A program made the translations under genes and the position numbers. A model generated the notes under the pieces. It had not been told where the DNA came from and searched no databases. It saw nothing but the letters and a program-made list of their open reading frames with translations. DNA of 64,000 bases from DASVUS01 sp036388675 (GTDB lineage Bacteria > Armatimonadota > Abditibacteriia > Abditibacteriales > Abditibacteriaceae), in NCBI GenBank assembly GCA_036388675.1, contig DASVRI010000040.1, forward strand, positions 62,001-126,000, in the 5' to 3' direction. Shown here in pieces: positions 16,544 to 24,593 of the stretch; the first letter of the stretch is position 1, and each line of letters opens with the position of its first letter.

Positions 16544-18406
16544 TTAAGCGGCTGACGCGCCGATGAAATGCTGAAGCTGTTCGGTCGAATGACGCCGTAC
16601 AAAGTCGTTGAAGGTTTCGTTTTCATCGTGCCGCGCCTCATTGTAAACAGCCAGCATTTTTTGCAGCACAACAGGCGCTTCATCGGCGGGGATGTTACGC
16701 AGCACTTCACGGCCTAGCTGCTGATCGTCGCCGTAGCCGCCGCCAACAAACAAGTGATAACCTTCCACCATGTCGTCATCTTTCTCGACTTTGGTTCCTA
16801 ACAACCCAACGTCACCGATGTAATGCTGCGCGCAGGAGTGTGGACAACCCGTCAAATGAATGTTGATCGGCTGATCGAGATGGACGCGCGGCTCCAAAAA
16901 CTGCACGATCTCGGCTGCATGACCTTTGGTATCAGTCGCAGAAAAACGACAGCCTTTGTTACCCGTGCAAGCGACCAGAGCACCACGTACGGGCGATGTA
17001 CTCCAATCAAGACTGAGCGCTTCAAGTTCGGCTTTTACAGCGGGAATGTTCTCTTGTGTGATGTCGGAGATGAGCAGGTTCTGCCATACCGTGAGGCGAA
17101 TCGTGCCGCTGCCATAACGCTCAGCGATGCTGGCCAGGCCACGTAGTTGGTTGTCTTGCAAACGCCCGACGGGCAGCACAACACCGACGTAAAACAAGCC
17201 CGGTTGGCGCTGCGCGTGAAAACCGACGTGTCCGTGCTTGAGCGTTGCAGGACGAGGCTCGCACTCTTCAAGGGGAAAGTGCATTGGCTCGAACGGCAGG
17301 TGCCGGCGCACTTCATCCATGAATTTGTCGAAGCCCCATTGATCGAGCAAATACTTCAGGCGCGCCTTCTTGCGGTCGGTGCGGTCGCCATGCTCGATGA
17401 AGACGCGCACGGTTGCTGTGGCAAAGGGCACGCACTGCTGCGGCGTCAGCAACAGACCGGTGTCACGCGCGAAATCGCCGTGCCCCGTAATGCCGCCCAG
17501 TTGCACGCGAAAATAGACACCGGCTGGAACAGCTTTGCCTTCGCCAACACGCACGGCAACAAAACCGATGTCGTTGGTATCAGCCACTGAGGAAATTGCG
17601 CCGCCGCCATCAAAGGCGATGTTGAATTTGCGCGGCAAACCATAGAGTTCGCGATGATGCAAAATATGGTGATGCAACTCCGCACTGAGCGAGCGAGTAT
17701 CAATAAGTTCTTGCGGATCAATGCCTGCCGTTGGCGAGCCGGTGATGTTGCGTATGTTATCGGCTCCGGCGCCACGCGTTACAATGCCGGCATCTTCTAA
17801 AGCGGTGAGTACCCGGGGCGCGTTGGCCACCGCGATTTCGCGAATCTGCAAGTTGGCACGCGTTGTGATGTCGGCATAACCGCCACCCAGTTCTTGTGCG
17901 ATGTCGGCCACTTTGCGCAGCTTATACGAATCGAGAATTCCACCGTGAAAGCGTAGGCGACACATAAAGGAATCTTGCGCCGGTGCGACATAAAACATGC
18001 CGTGCGTTTTGAAACAGAAGATGTCGGTGCCCTTGGGAAAGCGCTCCTCTTGCGCGTGCTGCTGCATCTCATCCCACATATCGAGCGGGTTTTTGCGGCG
18101 CTTGGCCTGCTCTTCGGCGCACAATTGTTTGCCTTCGTTCAGAAAGCGGTTTTGCGCTTCGAAGTGAATCGCCTCCGGCCCGGCGGGCGCCTTTTCCACA
18201 ACACTGTTATCTTTTGAATCGGCACTTTCGTCGCTGCCCGGCGTAACTACGCCTGGCGTAACTACCACGCCCAATGTAGCGGCGAAAGTCGGCAGGCCAC
18301 GAGAGGCGCGCGCTACATCTGAACCGCTGACGAAGCCCTGTAAAAAATTCTTCTGCTCAGCCGAGAATGCATCCGGCAAGATTGTGTTTATTGTTGCGTT
18401 GCTCAT
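16544..18406 (-). CDS. nirA: NirA-type assimilatory nitrite reductase (sirohaem, Fe-S)
   Basis: A 620-residue sirohaem protein of the nitrite/sulphite reductase family. Cluster ligands are in VACTGNKGCRFSATDTK and HLTGCPHSCAQHYIGDVG, the spelling typical of ferredoxin-nitrite reductases rather than CysI. Two ferrodoxin-like halves are visible (FMCRLRFHGGILDSY... and LFYVGVVLPVGRLQ...). The enzyme reduces nitrite to ammonium with six electrons. A variable N-terminal 100 residues begins with LPDAFSAEQKNFLQGFVSG, a motif shared with the downstream reductase. It is the first gene of the nirA-reductase-FNT set. Sulphite reduction cannot be fully excluded. Confidence 0.9.
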   Translation of the reverse strand: MSNATINTILPDAFSAEQKNFLQGFVSGSDVARASRGLPTFAATLGVVVTPGVVTPGSDESADSKDNSVVEKAPAGPEAIHFEAQNRFLNEGKQLCAEEQAKRRKNPLDMWDEMQQHAQEERFPKGTDIFCFKTHGMFYVAPAQDSFMCRLRFHGGILDSYKLRKVADIAQELGGGYADITTRANLQIREIAVANAPRVLTALEDAGIVTRGAGADNIRNITGSPTAGIDPQELIDTRSLSAELHHHILHHRELYGLPRKFNIAFDGGGAISSVADTNDIGFVAVRVGEGKAVPAGVYFRVQLGGITGHGDFARDTGLLLTPQQCVPFATATVRVFIEHGDRTDRKKARLKYLLDQWGFDKFMDEVRRHLPFEPMHFPLEECEPRPATLKHGHVGFHAQRQPGLFYVGVVLPVGRLQDNQLRGLASIAERYGSGTIRLTVWQNLLISDITQENIPAVKAELEALSLDWSTSPVRGALVACTGNKGCRFSATDTKGHAAEIVQFLEPRVHLDQPINIHLTGCPHSCAQHYIGDVGLLGTKVEKDDDMVEGYHLFVGGGYGDDQQLGREVLRNIPADEAPVVLQKMLAVYNEARHDENETFNDFVRRHSTEQLQHFIGASAA

Positions 18407-18573
18407 GTCACTCCTCCTGCGTGTTGCGCAAAGTTGCTGTCCGTCATGCGCAACAGTGTTAAAGTGACCCGCTTGGCAGCCGTTGTCCCGTGCTATTAAA
18501 TAAATTTCGGATTAATTTTGTTTCGGTTTCGTTACACAAAAGAAGAACAGAAAGAGCGTTGTGTAGCGAGTAC

Positions 18574-19800
18574 TCAGGCCGGCATCTGGAGACATCCAAC
18601 ATCGATGATGGCTGTGCCGGGTGCTTCAGCAGCAACGTGAATTTCGATTTGCGAACCGGCGATAATCGGCTCGACAATGGCGAAGGGAACGTGCATTGAA
18701 GAGTTAGCGGCGACCGGCACCAGGCGATGCGGAGCACCGTTGACAACGGTTGAAAGGCACACCATGCGCTCACACGACACACCAATGCGAAAGTAGCGTA
18801 TTCCCAGCACATGGCCCGGCGGCACCGTATAGCTCAGCTTCGCTGATAACAGTTGCGGCGATTTGAGGCCGGTCGCTTCAAAGTCGAAAACACCTTGCAA
18901 TAGAATGGGGCGTCCGCCGCCTACTCCGACCAAATCGGGACGCTTATCATCTTTAGCCATATTTATTCTCCCCATCCAAAACTCGCGTTGGCGTGCTCCG
19001 CCTTGCGTCGATGTGCGACCTGTGCGCGTGGCAAGATTTGTTATTCGTTCATCGCAATGCGCCGGGTTGCCGACGCTGCTTTCGTGGAAGAAAGCGCGCA
19101 GGCGTTGCAGCGCGCTCTCCAGACGATTGCGCACTGCTGAACGCGAAAGGTTCAGTTGTGTTGCAGCTTCGCTTTCGGTGTGGCCCAGAACACAACAACG
19201 CCAGATTACTTCGCGCTGTGGCGCCGTCAGCGTTTCCAGCGCGGTTTGCAAACTCAAATTGTCTTCGAGTTGATCCGTGCTCTCGCACCTAATGCTCGCG
19301 GCCTTGGTACTTTGCGGCGAGTACTCGTCGGCAAGTTCGTCCAGGTCGTGCATTTCACTGTGTAAATCAACTTGCGAAAACGGCACAGCCGCCTGGCGAC
19401 GTTGTTGACGAACATAATTGCGGCAATCGACATCCAGCATTTGCTTGATGTAGTGCGGGAAAAACACACCCTGCGACAACCGAAAATCGCGCAGTCGCGC
19501 CAGAAATAGAAAGCGGACATGCGCCTCGACATCATCCCATTCGACGTTTGACAACTCGTCCTGCAACGCCGACCACGCACGGTGCATTTGCGAGCGCAAC
19601 AACGGACGGAATTGCTTTAACAACTGCTCGCAAGAATGGTCATCGCCTCGTTGGGCGCACTCGACCAGACGTTGCAGGCTTGACTCGTCGTGCAGAGCAC
19701 TGGGCACCGTAGCGTCGTTTCCGCGCCCGGAGCTTCTACGCTCGGAGCTGCCGCGCTCGGAAGCCGCTTGTTCTGTGACCTCCAGCCAATGCCTGTCCAT
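18574..19800 (-). CDS. Sigma-70 family factor fused to a beta-rich C-terminal domain
   Basis: One open frame of 408 residues. Residues 1-260 form an ECF-like sigma factor: an acidic start, a sigma-2-like helical region (LFLARLRDFRLSQGVFFPHYIKQM) and a clear sigma-4 helix-turn-helix (LTAPQREVIWRCCVLGHTESEAATQLNLSRSAVRNRL). After a linker, about 128 residues from MAKDDKRPDLVGV form a beta-rich domain I do not recognise. That second part has its own ATG at 18960, preceded by GGGGAG eight bases upstream, so it may also be made as a separate protein from the same frame. The stop codon overlaps a GAGTACTC copy (18568). Confidence 0.8.
   Translation of the reverse strand: MDRHWLEVTEQAASERGSSERRSSGRGNDATVPSALHDESSLQRLVECAQRGDDHSCEQLLKQFRPLLRSQMHRAWSALQDELSNVEWDDVEAHVRFLFLARLRDFRLSQGVFFPHYIKQMLDVDCRNYVRQQRRQAAVPFSQVDLHSEMHDLDELADEYSPQSTKAASIRCESTDQLEDNLSLQTALETLTAPQREVIWRCCVLGHTESEAATQLNLSRSAVRNRLESALQRLRAFFHESSVGNPAHCDERITNLATRTGRTSTQGGARQREFWMGRINMAKDDKRPDLVGVGGGRPILLQGVFDFEATGLKSPQLLSAKLSYTVPPGHVLGIRYFRIGVSCERMVCLSTVVNGAPHRLVPVAANSSMHVPFAIVEPIIAGSQIEIHVAAEAPGTAIIDVGCLQMPA
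18958..18974 (-). promoter_or_regulatory. Internal ribosome-binding site and start inside the sigma-factor frame
   Basis: Read on the minus strand, GGGGAGAATAAATATG places a strong Shine-Dalgarno sequence the right distance before an in-frame ATG (18960). Translation from here would give a separate 128-residue protein consisting only of the C-terminal beta-rich domain. Confidence 0.55.
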
Positions 19801-19975
19801 TGTTCCCTATCTCCAGCGCGTGCTTTTGCTGCGCTTGCAATTATGAGGGCAGTCTAAGAGTGATGAGTCATGTTGAGATTGCGCGGGTGTTAAATTCTTG
19901 TTTCGCTCTCCGTGACTAAACGGCGGTGTGGTAAAACTGCGCCGTTGCTCGCTTGCAGCGCTAAACTGCAAGAAA

Positions 19976-20899
19976 ATGAACATAAAATGGGATGTTCTGG
20001 GACTGGGCTGTGCGACGGTGGATGACCTGCTTTATGTCGAGCAGTTCCCCGCGCCGGACGTTAAAACGCGCGTGTTGCGCAGTGAGCGGCAGGGCGGCGG
20101 CCTCACGGCCACAGCTCTTGTTGCGGCATCCCGACTTGGTGCGCGTTGTGCTTATGCGGCCATGCTGGGGCACGACGAGTACTCGCAATTTGTCGCAGAC
20201 AATCTGCGGCGTGAAAACATCGATTTGTCGCAGGTGGTGTGGCACGATGATGCACGTCCCATTCACTCGGTCATTGTTGTCGATACGCAGCGGCACACAC
20301 GCAATATCTTCTTCGAGATTAACGGCGCCGTGGGTGCGCACGATGAGTTGCCGCAGGAAGAAGTTATCCGTGCGGCGCGTGTGCTTTTTCTCGATCACTA
20401 CGGCACAACAGGCGGCATTCGCGCGGCGCGAATTGCGCGTGCAGCGGGCATTCCGGTTGTGGCCGACTTGGAGCGCGAAAACGTGCCGCGCTTCCATGAA
20501 CTGCTGGAACTGGTCGATCATCTCATCGTGTCGCAGGCATTTGCCCTGCGCTTCACGAGTACTCGCTGTGCATCTGATGCCGCGCTGGCGTTGTGGAATG
20601 CGTCGCGTCAGGTGGTTGTAGTGACGTGCGGTGCGCAAGGCTGTTGGAGTGTACAAGCGGAGAATCGAATACAGGCGAGGCATCACCTGGCCTTTGAAGT
20701 TGAAACGGTTGACACCACCGGCTGTGGAGATGTATTTCATGGCGCTTATGCATTGGCCCTGGCGCGCGGCTGCGCCCTGCATGAACGCCTGCGTTTCGCT
20801 TCGGCGGCAGCGGCACTCAAAGCGACTCAACATGGCGCGCAGGCGGGAATTCCAGCGCGCGCGGATGTCGAAGATTTCCTGCAACAGAGCAGTGGGTAA
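19976..20899 (+). CDS. PfkB-family sugar/nucleoside kinase
   Basis: About 307 residues. The N-terminal signature VLGLGCATVDDLLYVEQFP is followed by RQGGGLTATALVAASRLGARCAYA and, near the end, the catalytic loop VDTTGCGDVFHGAYALAL with the anionic hole GCGD and the base Asp. Substrates in the family include ribose, fructose phosphates and nucleosides; none can be assigned. ATG 19976 is the best start; the frame is open upstream, but the extension is not family-like. It ends in TAA directly in frame with a histidine-kinase remnant. Confidence 0.9.
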   Translation: MNIKWDVLGLGCATVDDLLYVEQFPAPDVKTRVLRSERQGGGLTATALVAASRLGARCAYAAMLGHDEYSQFVADNLRRENIDLSQVVWHDDARPIHSVIVVDTQRHTRNIFFEINGAVGAHDELPQEEVIRAARVLFLDHYGTTGGIRAARIARAAGIPVVADLERENVPRFHELLELVDHLIVSQAFALRFTSTRCASDAALALWNASRQVVVVTCGAQGCWSVQAENRIQARHHLAFEVETVDTTGCGDVFHGAYALALARGCALHERLRFASAAAALKATQHGAQAGIPARADVEDFLQQSSG

Positions 20900-21172
20900 A
20901 TTCCTGAGCGCACGATAGTTGCACAGACAGAACAAACAGAGCTGAGTATTGATGGAAGCCTATCCAAGTGGGAAATCAGTTCATGGGGAATCACTTCGCG
21001 CGAAACATCCAACAGCAGGTCACTGGGTCTGCTCGGTATGCGCGAGCGTGCACTTCTGGTTGGCGGGCGTGTCGAGATCGCGGGTGAAGCGAGCCAGGGC
21101 ACTACGGTCTGGGTTCATGTGCCGCTGCGGGGCGAGTTGCCGTCAGACATCCTGGAAGGTGGCGATGTGTGA
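20900..21172 (+). pseudogene. C-terminal remnant of a NarX/DegS-type sensor histidine kinase
   Basis: Immediately after the kinase stop, in the same frame, about 90 codons read as the end of a HATPase domain: ELSIDGSLSKWEIS, then SRSLGLLGMRERALLVGG, VEIAGEASQGTTVWVHVPL and TGA at 21170-21172. The usual DNGRGI motif is replaced by SSWGIT, and there is no start codon until an internal ATG. The GTG start of the following regulator overlaps the stop (GTGA), the usual coupling in a kinase-regulator operon. The rest of the kinase is missing, evidently lost upstream, where the PfkB gene now lies. Confidence 0.75.
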
Positions 21173-21810
21173 ACATCAAGTTAAAAATCCTGATCGTTGA
21201 TGACCACGCTGTAGTGCGGCAAGGCCTGAAGCACATTCTGGCGCAGGAGTGGGCGGGTGCTCTCTTTGCAGAAGCACAAAACGTGGCGCAGTTGCTGCCT
21301 CTGTTTCGCAAAGAAGAATGGGATGTCGTGTTGCTCGACATCAATATGCCGGGTCGCAGCGGATTTGATGTGCTGCGCGACTTGCGCCAGGAGAAACCTC
21401 ATATTCCTGTCCTCGTGTTAAGTGGCCATCCTGAAGACCAATACGCCGTGCGAGTACTCAAAGCGGGAGCTTCAGGTTATTTGCCTAAAGAAACCGCGCC
21501 CGATGAACTTATCAAAGCCATTCGCAAAGTGTTGGAAGGCGGTAAATACGTCAGCGCGACACTCGCAGAACAGTTAGCGTTTGGGCTGGGGCGGGTTGAC
21601 GAAAAGGCGCCACACGAAACATTATCCGACCGTGAGTATCAGGTGTTATGTCTGCTCGCATCGGGCAAAACAACGACGCAAATTGCCGATGAACTGATGC
21701 TCAGCGTGAAGACGATCAGCACATTTCGCACGCGCGTGTTGGCCAAGATGAATATGAAGACCAACGCCGAACTCACACACTACGCCATCCAGAATAATCT
21801 CGTCAACTGA
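21169..21810 (+). CDS. NarL/FixJ-type response regulator with LuxR helix-turn-helix
   Basis: A 213-residue regulator. The receiver has KILIVDDHAVVRQGL, phospho-Asp in VVLLDINMPGRSG, Ser in VLVLSGHP and Lys in GYLPKETAP. The output domain reads LSDREYQVLCLLASGKTTTQIADELMLSVKTISTFRTRVLAKM. It starts at GTG 21169, overlapping the stop of a broken histidine kinase by four bases. With its kinase lost, it must be driven by another kinase or by small phosphodonors. A GAGTACTC copy (21452) encodes RVL in the alpha4 region. Confidence 0.92.
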   Translation: MNIKLKILIVDDHAVVRQGLKHILAQEWAGALFAEAQNVAQLLPLFRKEEWDVVLLDINMPGRSGFDVLRDLRQEKPHIPVLVLSGHPEDQYAVRVLKAGASGYLPKETAPDELIKAIRKVLEGGKYVSATLAEQLAFGLGRVDEKAPHETLSDREYQVLCLLASGKTTTQIADELMLSVKTISTFRTRVLAKMNMKTNAELTHYAIQNNLVN

Positions 21811-22096
21811 AATCTTCACCACAACTGAGTACTCGTGGCTTATGACCCGTATTCAGTTGTTGCGTTTGCGCACCTGTCCTCAAGTGCATCTGCTTTGCTA
21901 TGAGTATTCACAATTATATTAACTTTAAGCAATGGCCTGTTTGTAGGAATTGTCCTACAAGTGTTGCTTTGTGTCCCACAAGCAATTCAGACTTTCGCTG
22001 ATATCCCCTCAACTGTTTCGGACGTATTCTAATAACCGTAAGCCGCACAGACATTGAATTAAGTGCCGGCATCGAAACGGGAGCGAGGTGGAGACA

Positions 22097-22546
22097 ATGC
22101 AGAACAATGAAGAAAACAAACAATTGCAAGTCTTCATCGCCGATGATTCCGCCATGGTGCGTGAACGCCTGGTCTCGATGCTTTGCGACGTAGAGGGAGT
22201 TGAGGTTGCGGGTGAGGCGGAAGATGTGTTGCAGGCCACCGATCTCATCCGTGAGTTGAAGCCGGACGCGGTGACGCTCGACATTCGGATGCCGGGCGGA
22301 ACCGGTCTTGATGTGTTGAAGCAAATCCGTCGCGACGTGCCGCAGTTCCAGCAAGCGCCTGTTGTCATCATGCTGAGCAACTACTCACATGCACTTTACC
22401 GCCGCAAAGCAATGGACGCCGGAGCGAACTTCTTTTTCGACAAATCGACCGAGTTCGAGAAAGTGCGCGATGTGCTGCTAAGCATGACAGGGTCGCAACA
22501 GAATGCCGCATCAAACGAACCTTCGAGAGGTGATGCCGGGAGGTAA
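22097..22546 (+). CDS. CheY-like response regulator
   Basis: About 149 residues: VFIADDSAMVRERLVSML, phospho-Asp in AVTLDIRMPGGTG, Ser in VIMLSNYS and Lys in FFFDKSTEFE. No output domain; the tail is Ser/Asn-rich and disordered. The ATG at 22097 has GGTGGAG just upstream; GTG 22088 would add three residues. It resembles receivers that pair with membrane kinases in NarL-type pathways, and stands 290 bp after such a regulator. Confidence 0.88.
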   Translation: MQNNEENKQLQVFIADDSAMVRERLVSMLCDVEGVEVAGEAEDVLQATDLIRELKPDAVTLDIRMPGGTGLDVLKQIRRDVPQFQQAPVVIMLSNYSHALYRRKAMDAGANFFFDKSTEFEKVRDVLLSMTGSQQNAASNEPSRGDAGR

Positions 22547-22695
22547 TCCTGCGATAAACATTTCAACCATGACATTATAGCCGCAAAAACGTGTTTTAGA
22601 GCCTGCCGCACAAACGCTGTGCGCACCGACTGTCAAGACGTAACGACGCCGAAATCGGCAAAAATATTGTACGAAAACAAAAGGAAATTACGACC

Positions 22696-23178
22696 ATGAA
22701 ACTCAACAAACTGATTGTTCTGCCCGTTCTGACCGCCGCCTTTGCTTTAGCCGTTGCCGCTCCCAAAGCCAATGCCGCCACCGACAGCACCACCGTCAAT
22801 CTTACTATTAACGACTACGTGGCTGTTGACGCTACGACCTCGATCACAGTCACGCCAACTCTGTCGCAGATCGACGGCGGCAGTGTCACGACAGCCGATA
22901 ACCCGATCACGCTGACCATCGATTCATCGCATGGCGCCGAAGTCACCATTGAGGGAAGCGGCGGAAGCCTGGCGGATGAAGATTTGGAGTTGAATGCGGG
23001 CCAGGGTTGGGTTGGTGCCGAAGATAGCGCGACTGCCCTCTACACCAGCAGTGTCGCTCAGGACGGAGTTGCGGTTCCGGTCAATGTGCGCATCACCAAC
23101 CTGGGCTCCTATGATGTCGGCAGCTACAGCAACACCGTGACGTTCACTGTGACGGCGGCTGATGGCGGCATTGACTAA
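22696..23178 (+). CDS. Secreted beta-sandwich protein, candidate fibre subunit
   Basis: A 160-residue exported protein. The signal peptide is clear (MKLNKLIVLPVLTAAFALAV, cleaved after NAA). The mature part is Thr/Val/Asp-rich with alternating strands (TVNLTINDYVAVDATTSITV, ..., YSNTVTFTVTAADGGID) and has no Cys. The composition and length fit a pilin-like or WxL/Csu-like beta domain. AAAGGAAATTACGACC precedes the ATG. A PapD-like chaperone and an outer-membrane beta-barrel follow on the same strand, so it may be the major subunit of a surface structure. That role is inferred from context. Confidence 0.75.
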   Translation: MKLNKLIVLPVLTAAFALAVAAPKANAATDSTTVNLTINDYVAVDATTSITVTPTLSQIDGGSVTTADNPITLTIDSSHGAEVTIEGSGGSLADEDLELNAGQGWVGAEDSATALYTSSVAQDGVAVPVNVRITNLGSYDVGSYSNTVTFTVTAADGGID

Positions 23179-23245
23179 GCCTTGTGCTGAAAAGCACTCG
23201 CTGAGTACTCGGTAAGCACGACCGACAATCGCACAAACCTGCACG

Positions 23246-23284
23246 CTGCCGCCCCTTTCTTCAGCACAGAAGAAGGGGCGGCAG
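23246..23284 (+). terminator. Stem-loop between the secreted subunit and its chaperone
   Basis: CTGCCGCCCCTTTCTT (23246-23261) pairs with AAGAAGGGGCGGCAG (23270-23284) with one bulged T and a short loop. No strong T run follows, so it may attenuate or stabilise rather than fully stop transcription, giving more subunit than chaperone. A GAGTACTC copy precedes it at 23203. Confidence 0.6.
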
Positions 23285-23293
23285 TTCATTCAA

Positions 23294-24526
23294 ATGAGTT
23301 CAAGAATGTTGCACCGGGAGTTGATTACAGTGACGTTAACCCAAGTGGCCCTGAGCCTGCAATCCATAAAAAAACAGGGTTTTTGCAATTCGGAGTCGAG
23401 ATCAGGTCGTTGTTTGCGCGGCCTGCAAGATGTAGTGCCGCGCCGCTTTGTGCTCCAGGGCGCAATTCTGATGATGTCTCTGCTGGCGTTCGCGACTGCC
23501 GGGCACTGCCACATCAGCATTATGCCGATGGACATTCAGCTTCAAGCTTCCAGTGCAGCAACACGTTTGTCGGATGATATCGAAGTCATGAACACAACCA
23601 GTGAATCGTTGCATGTCAGCAGTTCGGTGATGGACTGGACATTGACGCTATCAGGGCACAAGCAGTATTTTGAGGCGGGCACGCAGCCTAACTCTTGCGC
23701 CAAGTGGATTCAGATGAATCCGGTGGAATTTGTGCTCGCACCCAAACAGAGCATCCGCGTGCGTTACAGCATTTCGCAGCCAGCCAATCTTGATGCTGAG
23801 CATCTTGGTGCTGAGCACTGGGCCATGATTTTCTTCACCGCGCGCAAAACACCCAGGGCCGGACAAGGAATCGGACTCAATGTTAATACCCGCATCGGCT
23901 GCCGAGTCTTGCTTGCCCCTGCTCAAAAAACGCCTCCCCAGTGCAAGATCCTCGATATGAACTTGCCGGTTGAAGCTGCAACAGCAGATGCGGTTGCAAA
24001 TGCTGTTGCAAATGCCGTTGCAGCGCCGGTCCGCACAACGAGTACTGGAGCCGTGAACGGTAGCCTGATCAGTGCAAGCAAAGGTGATGAAGCAACGCTG
24101 CAAACAATGGCACAAGCAACGGCACAAGCAACCCCGATTCTTGTTGTGCCACGGGAACCACAGACCGCCATTGCACAGAAACTGAAGATTACCGTCGAAA
24201 ATCCCGGCTCATCGAGCATTCGCATCAAAGCTGCGGTTGAGGCGCGCAGCCTCGATGGCCAAGTCGTGGCAACAGGTAACATAACAGCGCCGCCGGCTTT
24301 GGTGTTGGCCGGAGCAAAACGTGAACTCACAGTTCGCTGGGATAAGCCGCTGTCGCCGGGCACCTACCTCATCAAGGCCAAACTTGATTACGGTGCCAGG
24401 CAATTAATTGGTGGAGAACTTAAAGCCACTGTCGCACCCACTGCGCCTTCTGCCGTGCAGACCGCATCGGCAGCCGCATCCGCAGCCGATGTGGCAGCCG
24501 AAGGCAGCGCAACATCAGGGCGCTGA
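23294..24526 (+). CDS. PapD-like periplasmic chaperone with extended C-terminus
   Basis: 410 residues by the longest start; the true start may be later, because the signal-like segment (FVLQGAILMMSLLAFATAGHCH) begins near residue 52. The mature N-terminus follows the fimbrial-chaperone layout: ISIMPMDIQLQASSAATRLSDDIEVMNTTSESLHVSS, a PNSCAKWIQMNPVEFVLAPKQSIRVRY strand pair, and a WAMIFFTAR strand. An Ala-rich low-complexity stretch (AVANAVANAVAA) leads to a second Ig-like domain (QKLKITVENPGSSSIRIKAAVEA... RELTVRWDKPLSPGTYLIKAKLDYG). It lies between a secreted beta protein and a beta-barrel. The chaperone role is inferred. Confidence 0.75.
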   Translation: MSSRMLHRELITVTLTQVALSLQSIKKQGFCNSESRSGRCLRGLQDVVPRRFVLQGAILMMSLLAFATAGHCHISIMPMDIQLQASSAATRLSDDIEVMNTTSESLHVSSSVMDWTLTLSGHKQYFEAGTQPNSCAKWIQMNPVEFVLAPKQSIRVRYSISQPANLDAEHLGAEHWAMIFFTARKTPRAGQGIGLNVNTRIGCRVLLAPAQKTPPQCKILDMNLPVEAATADAVANAVANAVAAPVRTTSTGAVNGSLISASKGDEATLQTMAQATAQATPILVVPREPQTAIAQKLKITVENPGSSSIRIKAAVEARSLDGQVVATGNITAPPALVLAGAKRELTVRWDKPLSPGTYLIKAKLDYGARQLIGGELKATVAPTAPSAVQTASAAASAADVAAEGSATSGR

Positions 24527-24593
24527 TATGCAGGCTGACCCTGGACGCTATTTGAGTGAGCAGCGTAAGAGGGCGGGGAAGTGTAACTAAGCT

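Noticed and set aside
16544..18406. Reading the sirohaem protein as sulphite reductase CysI
   Set aside because: The cluster motifs VACTGNKGC and TGCPHSC and the FNT neighbour fit nitrite reductase better; left as a minor alternative.
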